Both the position numbers and the translations under genes were made by a program. The notes beneath the pieces are model-generated. The model saw only the letters and a program-made list of their open reading frames with translations, was not told the origin of the DNA and did not search any database. A stretch of DNA of 64,000 nt from Alcaligenes aquatilis (lineage in GTDB: Bacteria; Pseudomonadota; Gammaproteobacteria; Burkholderiales; Burkholderiaceae_B): contig NZ_CP022390.1 of the NCBI RefSeq assembly GCF_003076515.1, positions 2,046,001 to 2,110,000 of the forward strand, in the 5' to 3' direction. Within the stretch, counting starts at the first letter, position 1. Each line of letters opens with the position of its first letter. This document shows, in pieces, positions 8,346-17,153 of this stretch.

Positions 8346-8473
8346 CTGACTGACTGACTGACTGACTGGATGGATGGATGGATGGATGGATGGATGGATG
8401 GATGATTGGATGATTGGATGATTGGATGGTTGGATGGTTGGATGGTTGGATGGTTGGATGGTTGGATGGTTGG
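8346..8473. repeat. Compound tetra/octanucleotide microsatellite
   Basis: 128 bp built of CTGA x5 (8346-8365), TGGA x9 (8367-8402), TGATTGGA x3 (8403-8426) and TGGTTGGA x almost 6 (8427-8473). Units are perfect within each block, and the blocks look like successive expansions with point changes. No credible gene overlaps or follows at close range, so phase variation of a coding frame is not evident. Confidence 0.95.
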
Positions 8474-8590
8474 CAAACAGGCTAGCGGCGGTAAACACAC
8501 AGCGCCATGCCCTCGCCCCAAATCAAGAGTGTCTCTATATAGATAGGCGGTTGAGTGGCCTCCAAGATCGAACACGATGCAGAGCTGTTA

Positions 8591-8825
8591 GCCGCTCGGG
8601 GCCCCGGTACGGGGTGTTGGGGCGAGTCAGACGACTTGCCGCAGTCGGAGTCACCATCGGGGATGCAAGCAGTCTGCTGTTTGAGCCCAAGGTTTGTGAT
8701 TGGTCCGGGGGACCAATCACTGGGCGAGTTCAGACTGCGCCCTGATGGTGGCTCTGACAAGGGGACCGGCGCGTTGCGCCGGCACGTAGTCCGCCCCAAC
8801 ACCCCGTACCGAGGCCCTGAGCGGC
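8591..8825. repeat. 235-nt imperfect palindrome with nested hairpins
   Basis: Outer arms 8591-8624 and 8792-8825 are inverted copies matching at 32 of 34 positions, including a perfect 19-nt core (8606-8624 with 8792-8810). The centre is a perfect 11-bp hairpin, GTGATTGGTCC (8696-8706) with its complement (8710-8720) around GGG. Between them, CACCATC pairs with GATGGTG and GCAGTCTG with CAGACTGC. The right arm also holds the hairpin CCGGCGC-GTT-GCGCCGG (8766-8782). No open frame is supported. It could be a MITE-like element, a structured RNA or a diverged inverted duplication. Confidence 0.85.
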
Positions 8826-8995
8826 GTCCTACATAGAGCGGCTAGAACCACATCCACCCCAAAGCAGCCTCCAGAACAAAGGCAAGCGAAGCATTCCTTC
8901 TCACTAAACTCTCTATATAGTCATAAAGGCATAGCAGCCTCACTGACTTGGCCCTACACTAGCTCGGAACAGATATTCCTTTAGCGAAACTAACT

Positions 8996-10459
8996 ATGCA
9001 TGAAGACATCCTGATTAACGTCACTCCGTTTGAAACCCGTGTTGCCCTGGTCGAGCAAGGTGCTGTCCAGGAGATTCATATCGAGCGCAGCATCCAACGC
9101 GGCTATGTGGGGAACGTGTATCTGGGAAAAGTGGCTCGGGTTTTGCCCGGCATGCAAAGTGCCTTTATTGATATAGGGCTGGAACGCGCGGCATTTATCC
9201 ACGTGGCCGACTTGCGCCAGAATCGCGCCGAGCGCAATCAAGGTAGTGCGACCACGCCAATTGAAAAGCTCCTGTTCGAAGGCCAGTCTTTATTAGTACA
9301 AGTCATCAAGGATCCTTTGGGCACCAAAGGCGCTCGTGTCTCGACGCAGATCAGCATTGCTGGCCGCATGCTGGTGTATCTGCCTTTTGATCCTCATATT
9401 GGTGTGTCGCAACGCATTGGTTCGGATGCTGACCGGATCGAGCTGCGCGAACGCGTCAGCCGTCTGATGCCCAAGGATGAAAAAGGCGGTTTTATCGTAC
9501 GGACTCAAGCCGAATGCGCAACCGATGAAGAGATCAGTGCAGACCAGCTATACCTGCGCACCTTATGGACCCGTATTCAAGAGCGTATCCGCGAGCAAGG
9601 CGCCCCCTCTGTGCTTTATACGGACTTGAACCTGGCGCAGCGTGTTTTGCGCGATATGGTCACACCCAACACCCAGTCCATCGTGGTGGATTCGCGCACG
9701 GTCGTGCAAGAGATGAAGGAATGGGCACAGATTTATACGCCATCCGTGCTGGAGCGCATTAATCATCACAAAGGCAGCCGCGCCTTGTTCGATACCGCCC
9801 ATGTCGATGAAGAGATCAACCGCGCCTTGTCACGTCGAGTGGATCTGAAATCGGGGGGGTACTTGATTATCGATCAGACCGAAGCTCTGACGACGGTAGA
9901 TGTGAATACAGGTGGTTTTGTCGGCGGCCGCAACTTCGACGACACGATTTTCAAGACTAACCTAGAAGCAGCGATTGCCCTGGCCCGCCAACTGCGCCTA
10001 CGCAATCTGGGTGGCATCATCATTCTGGACTTTATTGATATGGACGACCCCACTCACCGGGAGTCTGTCTTGCAAGAGCTGCAAAAAGCACTGGCCAAAG
10101 ATCGTACTCGTGTGACGATCAATGGCTTTAGCCAGTTAGGTTTGGTGGAGATGACACGCAAACGCACGCGTGATTCCTTGGCGCACCAACTGTGTGAGCC
10201 CTGCCCCACCTGCCAATCGCGTGGTTCCGTACGTACGGCCCGTACCGTCTGCTATGAAATCCTGCGCGAAGTGCTGCGCGAGGCCAAGCAGTTCAACCCT
10301 AAAGAGTTCCGTATTCTGGCGGCTCAGGAAGTGGTGGATCTGTTTCTGGAAGAAGAAAGCCAGCATTTGGCCGTGGCGGGCGACTTTATCGGCAAGCCTA
10401 TCTCCCTGGAAGTAGACCCGCACTACTCCCAGGAACAGTACGACATTATCTTGCTGTAA
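8996..10459 (+). CDS. rng: Ribonuclease G (Rng/CafA)
   Basis: 487-aa endoribonuclease of the RNase E/G family, which processes 16S rRNA 5' ends and decays some mRNAs. An S1-like RNA-binding region occupies about residues 35-130 (RGYVGNVYLGKVARVLPGMQ). The catalytic core shows LTTVDVNTGGFVGG and IILDFIDMDD, whose aspartates bind Mg, and the zinc link is CEPCPTCQSRG near residue 400. It ends at RNase G length, without the long RNase E scaffold tail. The usual partners maf and rlmH are not upstream; the gene-free interval takes their place. Confidence 0.96.
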   Translation: MHEDILINVTPFETRVALVEQGAVQEIHIERSIQRGYVGNVYLGKVARVLPGMQSAFIDIGLERAAFIHVADLRQNRAERNQGSATTPIEKLLFEGQSLLVQVIKDPLGTKGARVSTQISIAGRMLVYLPFDPHIGVSQRIGSDADRIELRERVSRLMPKDEKGGFIVRTQAECATDEEISADQLYLRTLWTRIQERIREQGAPSVLYTDLNLAQRVLRDMVTPNTQSIVVDSRTVVQEMKEWAQIYTPSVLERINHHKGSRALFDTAHVDEEINRALSRRVDLKSGGYLIIDQTEALTTVDVNTGGFVGGRNFDDTIFKTNLEAAIALARQLRLRNLGGIIILDFIDMDDPTHRESVLQELQKALAKDRTRVTINGFSQLGLVEMTRKRTRDSLAHQLCEPCPTCQSRGSVRTARTVCYEILREVLREAKQFNPKEFRILAAQEVVDLFLEEESQHLAVAGDFIGKPISLEVDPHYSQEQYDIILL

Positions 10460-10794
10460 GTGCTCTGCTTTGGGATTGGCTGGGTAGCCAATCCCCTTCA
10501 TCCCTTATCGCACGGCAAGATCTCTGCAGTCTGCAAGCAGGTATCACTCAATAGCGGGTTGGACTCAGTCGGCCAGCTCAATAGAACAAATCAAACAAAT
10601 AGAGCAAAGCGCTTTATGTGCGCCATGAGTGGTTTGCCATAAAAGGCATCAACAAACACACCACTACACCCAGGCTAACGCTGTATTACAGCTCACTCGC
10701 GCGAGCATCGACACACACAAAGCCCAGACACACATGCAGAGGCAGTCAAGCAAACGGTATCTGGCAACTAACAGCCAGAAAACAAGCCCGTAGC
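10460..10794. other. Gene-free interval between convergent rng and kinase-like gene
   Basis: 335 nt. A terminator-like hairpin lies at 10472-10495 just after rng. The remainder (10500-10794) has no credible gene, promoter or repeat that I can support. Confidence 0.5.
10472..10495 (+). terminator. Hairpin after rng
   Basis: A perfect 10-bp stem, GGGATTGGCT with AGCCAATCCC, around GGGT, 13 nt past the rng stop. The T tract is weak (CTTCATC), so termination efficiency is uncertain. Confidence 0.55.
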
Positions 10795-11325
10795 CTATTC
10801 CGCAACCTGATGACGAATAACATTAAAGCCCTCTGACTGCTGCGGTGCTACAAAATAGCGGCTGAACAAATCAAACTGCGCTTCAGTTGCTTCAAAGAGA
10901 TGTTCCCCACGGGCATTACGGGCATGCAAACGCGCTTTACACACAGCATCAGCCACATCCAGATAATGCAGTTCGTGAGCCACGCCCGCGTTTTCAATCA
11001 ACTCCCGCGCCCAAGCTCGTGTTGCCAGCGTGTTGGATGGAAAATCCAGCACCACGGATACCCCGGCCTGTAACAGACCCGTAATATGCGGTGCCATGGC
11101 GGTACGCAACAAGCCGGAACAACGAGCGTAATCCTCCAAAGACCCAATTTGACTGGGATACAAGCTAGCCAGCCAAAAGTCTTCGCTGATCAGGACTGTC
11201 TTTGACTGCTCGGACAGTTTCTTGGCGAAGGTGGATTTGCCCGCCGCAATCTTGCCGCAAATCAGATAGAGCATTGTTGCCGTCACGGCGGTCTGTTTGA
11301 CTTGGGTTGTAGAGGCAGAATCCAT
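10795..11325 (-). CDS. P-loop ATP-binding kinase-like protein (AAA_33/zeta-like)
   Basis: About 176 aa with a single Walker A, CGKIAAGKSTFAKKL, near the N-terminus and a conserved aspartate in VVLDFPSNT, the layout of small P-loop kinases (AAA_33, gluconate-kinase/zeta-like). The phosphorylated substrate is unknown. Three consecutive ATG codons occur at 11331, 11328 and 11325; AAGAGAG directly abuts the first, so the third is best placed at 6 nt. It lies downstream of the lipoprotein gene but after a terminator, so it is probably separately transcribed. Confidence 0.78.
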   Translation of the reverse strand: MDSASTTQVKQTAVTATMLYLICGKIAAGKSTFAKKLSEQSKTVLISEDFWLASLYPSQIGSLEDYARCSGLLRTAMAPHITGLLQAGVSVVLDFPSNTLATRAWARELIENAGVAHELHYLDVADAVCKARLHARNARGEHLFEATEAQFDLFSRYFVAPQQSEGFNVIRHQVAE

Positions 11326-11350
11326 CATCATCTCTCTTATTAGAAGCAAC

Positions 11351-11382
11351 TAAAAACAATAAACCCGCCTGAAAAGACGGGT
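11351..11382 (-). terminator. Rho-independent terminator after the lipoprotein gene
   Basis: Minus strand: ACCCGTC pairs with GGCGGGT (one G-U pair) around TTTTCA, followed by a T-rich tail (TTATTGTTTTT). It separates the lipoprotein gene from the kinase-like gene. Confidence 0.65.
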
Positions 11383-11454
11383 CAAAAGCAGGCTTGTCCT
11401 GCCGTTTGGGCACCTCACGTATTGGAAGTGCCTCCCTGCACAACGCTTGAACTA

Positions 11455-11913
11455 TTACAGCGGTGCAACGGGGACAAAATCATCCTCGGGCAACACCTCT
11501 TTGGGCGCATCATCAGGATTGCACACGCCCGGAGCACGAATAGAGGTGAAGATTTCCTTGATTTCTTTTTTTACATCGGCACGGTAACTATAGACCTTGG
11601 CATCTACCCACCCCTTTTGCATCAAGGTCAGATCAATCAAAATACTGTTATCCCAACCCGCCCCCGGCTCCAGTTCATAACGCAAGGTGCCGTAGCTGGC
11701 CTGCCCCGGTTCCATCTTGAACACAGCGGCTTTGCCACACTCTGCCTGGTGCTTGAACAAGGCACGCTGAATGCTCACAAAATCCATATTGATGCGTCGC
11801 TCAGTCTTGAAAAAACTGGATCGACGCAAATCCTGCTCCCGCAATTCTGCATTCTGCTTGGCACATCCTGCCAACACAGCCAGCCCGGCCAGCGCAAGAA
11901 TGATCTTCTTCAT
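11455..11913 (-). CDS. Predicted lipoprotein, 152 aa
   Basis: The N-terminus is a classical lipoprotein signal: MKKIILALAGLAVLAGC with lipobox LAGC, modified cysteine at 17. The mature part is soluble, with two further cysteines (AECGKAA and APGVCNP) that could pair. The penultimate VKKEIKEIFTSIRAPGV region is probably helical. No family is recognised. It starts 30 nt after the msbA stop on the same strand, so it is likely transcribed with msbA; a link to LPS transport is only a suggestion from position. Confidence 0.75.
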   Translation of the reverse strand: MKKIILALAGLAVLAGCAKQNAELREQDLRRSSFFKTERRINMDFVSIQRALFKHQAECGKAAVFKMEPGQASYGTLRYELEPGAGWDNSILIDLTLMQKGWVDAKVYSYRADVKKEIKEIFTSIRAPGVCNPDDAPKEVLPEDDFVPVAPL

Positions 11914-11943
11914 GATGTTCCTTATCGTGCAGCCTGAAGCCGC

Positions 11944-13737
11944 TTATTCGTTGAACTGAAACTGCATTTGGTAGAACCCGGCATACACACCATTGCGGGC
12001 CAGCAATTCGTCGTGACTGCCCTGCTCAATAATCCGTCCCTCATCCAGCACCAGGATTTGATCGGCATTTTGTACGGTAGACAGGCGATGAGCAATCACC
12101 AAGGTACTGCGCCCCTTCATCAAGGTTTCCAGAGACATTTGAACCTGACGCTCGGATTCGTTATCCAAGGCGGAGGTTGCTTCATCCAGAATCAAGATGG
12201 GTGCATTTTTTATCAGGGCGCGAGCAATTGCCAAGCGCTGACGTTGGCCACCTGACAGGAAGTTGGCGTTCTCACCAACCATCGTATCCAAGCCTTGAGG
12301 CAAACCCTCTACAAACTCACGCAGATTGGCTGCTTCCAGGGCCTCCCAGATACGCTCCGGTGAGACCTCGGCTCCCGCGCCATAAGCCACGTTTTGGCCG
12401 ATCGTCGCCTCAAACAGCACCACATCCTGGCTGACCAAAGAAATCTGGCTACGCAAGCTGCGCAACGTCAGCTCTTCCGAGGGGATACCATCGACCCGCA
12501 GTTGCCCGCTGCTTGGAATTAGAAAGCGCGGCACCATATTGGCCAGCGTGGTCTTGCCACTGCCGGAACGACCAACCAGCGCAATGGTCTGGCCGGGCTG
12601 CACCGCAAAACTGACCTCGGACAAGGTGTCGCGATGGGCGTTAGGGAAACGGTGAGAGACCGCATCAAATTCGATATGGCCACGAACGGGCTGCTTGAAC
12701 TCCCGTGTTCCTGTGTCAGGCTCCGGATCCTGATCAACCAGCTTGAACACGCTTTCTGCCGCTACCAACATGCGCTGCATGGTGCCCGTAATATTGGTCA
12801 AACGTTTGATAGGATCAAAAATCTGCCCCAAAGCAGCCATGAACGCCGCAAAACTACCGATAGTCAGTGTGCCGGTATTGGCCTGATACAAAGCCACAAA
12901 AATCACCCCGGCCACAGCGATGGACACAAACAACTGCGTAATGGGCGACAAGGCCGCATCCGCAGAAGCGGCGCGCATGGCAAAACGGCGCAGGCGCGCG
13001 CTCACGTACATGAAACGTGTGTTTTCACGCTCGTAGCCGTCAAACAGCTTGATGACACGCTGAGCATCAATGGCTTCGCTGACCACGCGGGTCAGCTCGG
13101 CGTTCATATTCACCGTATCGCGGTTAATGCGGCGCAAGCGACGCGACACCATCTTGGCAACAAAGACCGACGCGGGCATGACCAAAAACACGATGACCGT
13201 TAATTGCCAGGACATATAGAGCAAGACGCCCAGCAAGGCAATCACTGTCAGGGTTTCACGCACCACGACCGTGACCACCTCGGTAGCCACCCCGGTCATG
13301 GTGCCAGCATCAATCGTAAAACGGTTCAGCAAACGCCCCGTATCCCCTTGCTTGAACTCCGAGTCGGACAATCCCAGCAAGCGGGAGAACATGTCGCCAC
13401 GTAAAGTCAGCAACATTTTGTTGGCGATCCAGGCAAACAGATAGGAGCTACCGTAACTGGTCACACCCCGCACAAACATCAGTCCGATCACGGCCAGCGG
13501 AATGGACCACATGTAATCAGGCTTGGCACCGGTAAAGCCATCGTCCAGCAACGGCTTCATGATCACCGCCAGCACCGGCTGGGTAGCCGAGGACAGACTG
13601 ACCAGGATCAATGCCAACACCGCTACCTTCCAATAAGGCAGCAAACGGCTGTAAATGCGCCTCCAGAGATCGGATTTGACGGGATCGTGCCCAGCAGGCT
13701 TGATTTTAGTTTCTATGGCGTTGGACAACGAGGACAC
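11944..13737 (-). CDS. msbA: Lipid A export ABC transporter MsbA
   Basis: 597-aa half-transporter with six membrane helices in the first 320 residues and one ATPase domain: Walker A GRSGSGKTT near residue 387, signature LSGGQRQR, Walker B ILILDEATSALD and the switch histidine in IAHRLST. MsbA dimers flip lipid A-core across the inner membrane. Length and the N-terminal RLLPYWK segment fit MsbA better than drug exporters, and the neighbours include LPS glycosyltransferases. It is divergent from the GT9 gene at 13829. Confidence 0.93.
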   Translation of the reverse strand: MSSLSNAIETKIKPAGHDPVKSDLWRRIYSRLLPYWKVAVLALILVSLSSATQPVLAVIMKPLLDDGFTGAKPDYMWSIPLAVIGLMFVRGVTSYGSSYLFAWIANKMLLTLRGDMFSRLLGLSDSEFKQGDTGRLLNRFTIDAGTMTGVATEVVTVVVRETLTVIALLGVLLYMSWQLTVIVFLVMPASVFVAKMVSRRLRRINRDTVNMNAELTRVVSEAIDAQRVIKLFDGYERENTRFMYVSARLRRFAMRAASADAALSPITQLFVSIAVAGVIFVALYQANTGTLTIGSFAAFMAALGQIFDPIKRLTNITGTMQRMLVAAESVFKLVDQDPEPDTGTREFKQPVRGHIEFDAVSHRFPNAHRDTLSEVSFAVQPGQTIALVGRSGSGKTTLANMVPRFLIPSSGQLRVDGIPSEELTLRSLRSQISLVSQDVVLFEATIGQNVAYGAGAEVSPERIWEALEAANLREFVEGLPQGLDTMVGENANFLSGGQRQRLAIARALIKNAPILILDEATSALDNESERQVQMSLETLMKGRSTLVIAHRLSTVQNADQILVLDEGRIIEQGSHDELLARNGVYAGFYQMQFQFNE

Positions 13738-13828
13738 CCTATATACTATCTAATTGTGTTTATTCTAACGCTCATTGCCTGAATCGAGCGTCCCCGCTTT
13801 GGTTCGTTCTGCCTCGTTGTCCCTGTTC

Positions 13829-14791
13829 ATGTCTGATCCCTCTGCCCTTTACCTACGATTGCCTAATTGGCTAGGCGATGTATGCATGAGCCTGCCGTGT
13901 TTACAGGCTCTGCTCGATACCGGTTTGCCCGTTGTGGTTTGCGCCCGTCCCTGGGCCCGCGAGCTGCTGTCGGCGTACCCTTTGCATGGCTTCATCCCCA
14001 TGAGCAGCCACTGGCACCAGGATGCCAAAGCCATACGCCGCTATCGTCGCCAGCACGGCCATCGCCATGCGTATGGCCTGCTGCTACCTGATTCGCTTAG
14101 CAGTGCGCTCAGCTTCAAACTGGCTGGCCTGCCAGCCTGCGGTTATCGGGACGACGGCCGTAGCCTTTTATTACGTTGGCCTTTAAATAAGCCGCAAAAG
14201 CGGTTGCACGCGGTGCAATCCTGGTTCTATATTGTTCAACAGGCTTTGAAGCTGTGGAATTTGAACCCGGCAGCCGAACAAGCCCCAGCCACCCTGGATT
14301 TGACGCTCAGCCCCCTGCAACGGCAAGAAGGCGACAACAGTTTGCGCCAAGCCGCCCTGCGCCCCGGTGACTATATTCTGATCGCCCCTACTGCAACGGG
14401 ATTGCACAAAGGCCGCGTCAAAGTCTGGCCCTATTTCGACCAACTGACCCGACATCTGCAAGCCCAAGGCAAAACCGTCATTATGTGTCCTCCGCCCAAC
14501 GAGCATGAGGCTGCCCTGCACAATGCGCCCAGCGCACGTTGTCTACCGCCCCTACCCTTAGGGGCGTTTGCACGGCTTTGCCAACAGGCGCAGTGGGTAG
14601 TTTGCAATGACTCTGGCGTCTCCCATGTCGCCGCGGCCATCAAGGCGCAGCAACTGACCTTATGTGGCGTCACCAACCCACAAGACACGGGCCCCTGGTC
14701 ACCACGGGCGATCTGCCTGGGACGTGATGGCCAATGGCCTACGCTGAACGAAGTGCTGCACGTGTTGGAGTCAGAACAGGAGCACCCATGA
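13829..14791 (+). CDS. Glycosyltransferase family 9 (heptosyltransferase-like)
   Basis: 320-aa GT9 protein, probably adding heptose or a related sugar to LPS inner core from an ADP-sugar. The N-terminal LRLPNWLGDVCMSLPCL is the family hallmark (xxPxxxGDxxMxxP), and the C-terminal WVVCNDSGVSHVAAAI is the donor-binding NDSG motif. ATG at 13829 was preferred to a TTG 54 nt upstream; neither has a strong Shine-Dalgarno. It overlaps the YdcF-like gene by ATGA. Whether it is WaaC, WaaF or another GT9 cannot be told. Confidence 0.85.
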   Translation: MSDPSALYLRLPNWLGDVCMSLPCLQALLDTGLPVVVCARPWARELLSAYPLHGFIPMSSHWHQDAKAIRRYRRQHGHRHAYGLLLPDSLSSALSFKLAGLPACGYRDDGRSLLLRWPLNKPQKRLHAVQSWFYIVQQALKLWNLNPAAEQAPATLDLTLSPLQRQEGDNSLRQAALRPGDYILIAPTATGLHKGRVKVWPYFDQLTRHLQAQGKTVIMCPPPNEHEAALHNAPSARCLPPLPLGAFARLCQQAQWVVCNDSGVSHVAAAIKAQQLTLCGVTNPQDTGPWSPRAICLGRDGQWPTLNEVLHVLESEQEHP

Positions 14792-15552
14792 GCGTATCGA
14801 GCATCCTGACCAGCCTGGTCATTCCATTGAACTTGTTTGCAGCCCTATTACTTCTGGCAGTGTTGCTGTTTATCTTGCGCCAGCGTAAAACGGCTGCCGC
14901 CCTGGCCTTGGCCGGACTGCTCTGGACCGGTGCCTGGTCCCTGCCTGCCACCAGCCTGTATGCCGGTGGGTATCTGGAAAAAATGTATCCCTACCAGCCT
15001 GCTGAACAGGTGATGCAGGCCGATGCCATTGTGGTTCTAGGTGGCCACACTGCCCAAAACCGCAGTAATTGGTTCTTACCACAGACAGCCCAAAAGACAT
15101 CGGCACGCGTAGAACGGGCGGCTGATCTGTATAAGGCAGGACGTGCGCCTTACATCGTCTTGTCGGGAGCAGCGCTGGACGGCGGCATCAGCGAGGCCAA
15201 GGTCATGGCCAACACCCTGAACAACCTGGATGTCCCCACCTCGGCCCTGCTGATGGAAAACGACAGCCTGACCACTCAACAAAATGGCGAATATACGGCC
15301 AAGCTGTTGCAAGAAAAGCAGGCCAAGCATGTCCTGCTGGTGACTTCAGCCTTGCACCTGCCACGTGCCATGGCCATTTTCCGCAAGCAAGGGGTTGATG
15401 TGATTCCAGCCGGTGCAGCCCCACAGTTAACGGTTCCGAACAGTCCCGGGTTTTCCAGGTGGAAACCCAATCTGATGGCCCTGCAGTCCAGCCGCTCCAT
15501 CATTAAAGAATATGTCGGGATTCTGGTGTATTGGTCCCGAGGCTGGGCATGA
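14788..15552 (+). CDS. YdcF/SanA/ElyC family (DUF218) membrane protein
   Basis: 254-aa protein with two N-terminal membrane helices (about residues 8-30 and 36-55), then a DUF218 domain: ADAIVVLGG, the [23 protein letters not shown] block and [17 protein letters not shown]. ElyC, the closest architectural match, affects envelope polymer synthesis using undecaprenyl phosphate. The start codon overlaps the GT9 stop (ATGA) and CAGGAG lies upstream, so the two are co-translated. An envelope role is inferred from family and context. Confidence 0.85.
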   Translation: MSVSSILTSLVIPLNLFAALLLLAVLLFILRQRKTAAALALAGLLWTGAWSLPATSLYAGGYLEKMYPYQPAEQVMQADAIVVLGGHTAQNRSNWFLPQTAQKTSARVERAADLYKAGRAPYIVLSGAALDGGISEAKVMANTLNNLDVPTSALLMENDSLTTQQNGEYTAKLLQEKQAKHVLLVTSALHLPRAMAIFRKQGVDVIPAGAAPQLTVPNSPGFSRWKPNLMALQSSRSIIKEYVGILVYWSRGWA

Positions 15553-15842
15553 TTTGTCGCTCCGAATGCGGGGCCTGCTGTATCGCCCCCTCAATTTCCA
15601 GCCCTATCCCCGGCATGCCCCACGGCAAGCCAGCCGGTGTGCCCTGTATCCAGTTGGATGAGCAACTGCGCTGCCGGATTTTCGGCCAGCCCGAACGGCC
15701 TGCCTGTTGCTCTGGTTTACAGGCCTCGCCTGAAATGTGTGGCACCAAGCGCGAAGAAGCCTTGCTCTGGCTGGCAGAGTTGGAAACGCTGACAGCCCCC
15801 CCCAGCCCTAACGAGCGAGATATAAAAAAAGAGGTGTTCTGA
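15549..15842 (+). CDS. YkgJ-family cysteine-cluster protein
   Basis: 97-aa protein with the CxxxCxxCC-type metal-cluster pattern at the start ([11 protein letters not shown]), then GKPAGVPC and PACCSGL, and a late MCG, as in YkgJ/UPF0153 proteins thought to bind zinc or an Fe-S cluster. Function is unknown. It overlaps the YdcF-like stop by ATGA, ending a three-gene unit closed by the terminator just after. Confidence 0.85.
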   Translation: MICRSECGACCIAPSISSPIPGMPHGKPAGVPCIQLDEQLRCRIFGQPERPACCSGLQASPEMCGTKREEALLWLAELETLTAPPSPNERDIKKEVF

Positions 15843-15865
15843 AATACACTCAAAACGCCTCTTTG
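15826..15865. terminator. Bidirectional terminator between convergent genes
   Basis: AAAGAGGTGTT pairs with AAACGCCTCTTT (one wobble) around about 14 nt, with an A run before and a T run inside and after. It serves the YkgJ-like gene and the leftward GT4 gene ending at 15875. Confidence 0.75.
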
Positions 15866-15874
15866 TATACACCC

Positions 15875-17005
15875 TTAATAAGCTGACGCTGACAGCGCCC
15901 GCGCTTTCAAATAGGCCTGATAGGTATCTACTGAAAAGCGTTGCGCGTCAAACCGCTTCTCTGCCCGCTTCCTGGCCCGTCTGCCCACCGTTTGCAAGCA
16001 ATATTTCTGACACAGCATGTCTCGCACATGCGCTTCAATGGCCCCGACATCACCGCAAGGCACCACCCAGCCTTCATACAAGTGTTCAATACTTTCAGGC
16101 AAGCCACCGGCATTGGAAATCAGAACTGGCAGCCCCAGTGCTAGGGACTCGTAACACGCGTAGGAGGCAGATTCTTTATAAGACAACACAAAACCCACAT
16201 CACATGCAGCCAACACCGAACGTACATCCTTGACCAATCCAGGAAAGAGCACTTGTTCGGCGCAACCCAAAGCCTGCACTTTTTCGCAGACGGCGGCGGC
16301 TGGCGGATCCCCCGCCACCACCACCCGGACTCGCTGTTTCAGCTCTGGTTCCAGACGAGCAACCGCCTCCACCAGCAGCAACCAGCCTTTTTCCAGATCG
16401 GTACCACCTACCGAGCCCAGCACCAGACAATTGTCAGGCAAAGTCGAGCCGAAGAGCGTCTGACGTGCGGCCCACTTTTCCTGCGGGCTCACTGGACGAT
16501 AATGCTCCAGGTCCAGGCCGTGATAAATACGTTCCACATTGCAACGTCGGTAATCGGAATTAGCCAGTTGCCGCGCCACATAATCGCTAACGGCAATACA
16601 AAGATCCGTCCCAAAGCGCGCCCGCAAGCGGTTACCCACGCTATGGAGACGGTTGGTATTGTGTTTGGTCCAGATAATGACCGGAGGATTAGGCAGCGTT
16701 TTACAAGCGATCATGACATGGCGGTGATCGGTGCTGCCATTGCAATGCACGATATCAAAAGCCTCGCGCTGCAAAAAACGGCGCAAACTCCATATCTCTG
16801 ATAACGCCGTCCCGATACGGGCGGTGTACAGGCCCGGCAACACTCTGACGCCAGGTACCTGCAAAGCTTCACGATACAGTCGGCCTGTTGCCGGGGCCGC
16901 CAGAGTGAAATCACACTGATGAGCCAACCCACGCAACAAACCCAAAATATAGGTAACATGGCCTCCGCCATTACCGTGATGAATATCAGTGATCAGGACC
17001 TTCAA
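15875..17005 (-). CDS. Glycosyltransferase family 4 (GT-B)
   Basis: 376-aa GT4 enzyme. The N-terminal domain opens MKVLITDIHHGNGGGHVTYI with the glycine-rich acceptor loop; the C-terminal donor domain has the E-x7-E motif in KESASYACYESLALGLPVL. The start codon appears to be TTG, with GGAG 8 nt upstream. It is the last member of the leftward LPS cluster, 148 nt after the previous gene, so it may have its own promoter. Sugar specificity is unknown. Confidence 0.88.
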   Translation of the reverse strand: MKVLITDIHHGNGGGHVTYILGLLRGLAHQCDFTLAAPATGRLYREALQVPGVRVLPGLYTARIGTALSEIWSLRRFLQREAFDIVHCNGSTDHRHVMIACKTLPNPPVIIWTKHNTNRLHSVGNRLRARFGTDLCIAVSDYVARQLANSDYRRCNVERIYHGLDLEHYRPVSPQEKWAARQTLFGSTLPDNCLVLGSVGGTDLEKGWLLLVEAVARLEPELKQRVRVVVAGDPPAAAVCEKVQALGCAEQVLFPGLVKDVRSVLAACDVGFVLSYKESASYACYESLALGLPVLISNAGGLPESIEHLYEGWVVPCGDVGAIEAHVRDMLCQKYCLQTVGRRARKRAEKRFDAQRFSVDTYQAYLKARALSASAY

Positions 17006-17153
17006 AACTCGCTCCGTCAGCGGCTATGAATGACAGGCAAATGCTCTGGCCGAGCATCTACGGGTCACAAAGTGTATCCGCTATTGCGCAAGCTGAACAA
17101 TGACTGAACAGCAGTTTTGAAAATTTAATACCAATAACAAAGAAAACAGCGTT

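Larger units (their letters stand above)
7050..8995. other. 1.9-kb gene-free, low-complexity interval
   Basis: No frame on either strand looks like a protein; the open stretches are translations of short repeats (Arg runs, [12 protein letters not shown] repeats). The + strand from about 7140 to 8470 is purine- or G/T-rich with several simple-sequence arrays; 8061-8180 is AT-rich; 8250-8990 is G/C-rich and hairpin-rich. Features inside are listed separately: GGAA and AGA arrays, two tandem leftward promoters, a tetranucleotide array and a long imperfect palindrome. The texture differs sharply from the dense coding on both sides. It could be real unstable DNA, foreign DNA or an assembly fault. 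Confidence 0.7.

Noticed and set aside
8346..8473. Repeat block considered as a CRISPR array
   Set aside because: Units are 4-8 nt without spacers; no cas genes are in the window.
8253..8575. Open frames encoding [12 protein letters not shown] and SIHPSIHP repeats on the minus strand
   Set aside because: They are translations of the tetranucleotide array in two frames, with no ribosome-binding site and no non-repeat domain.
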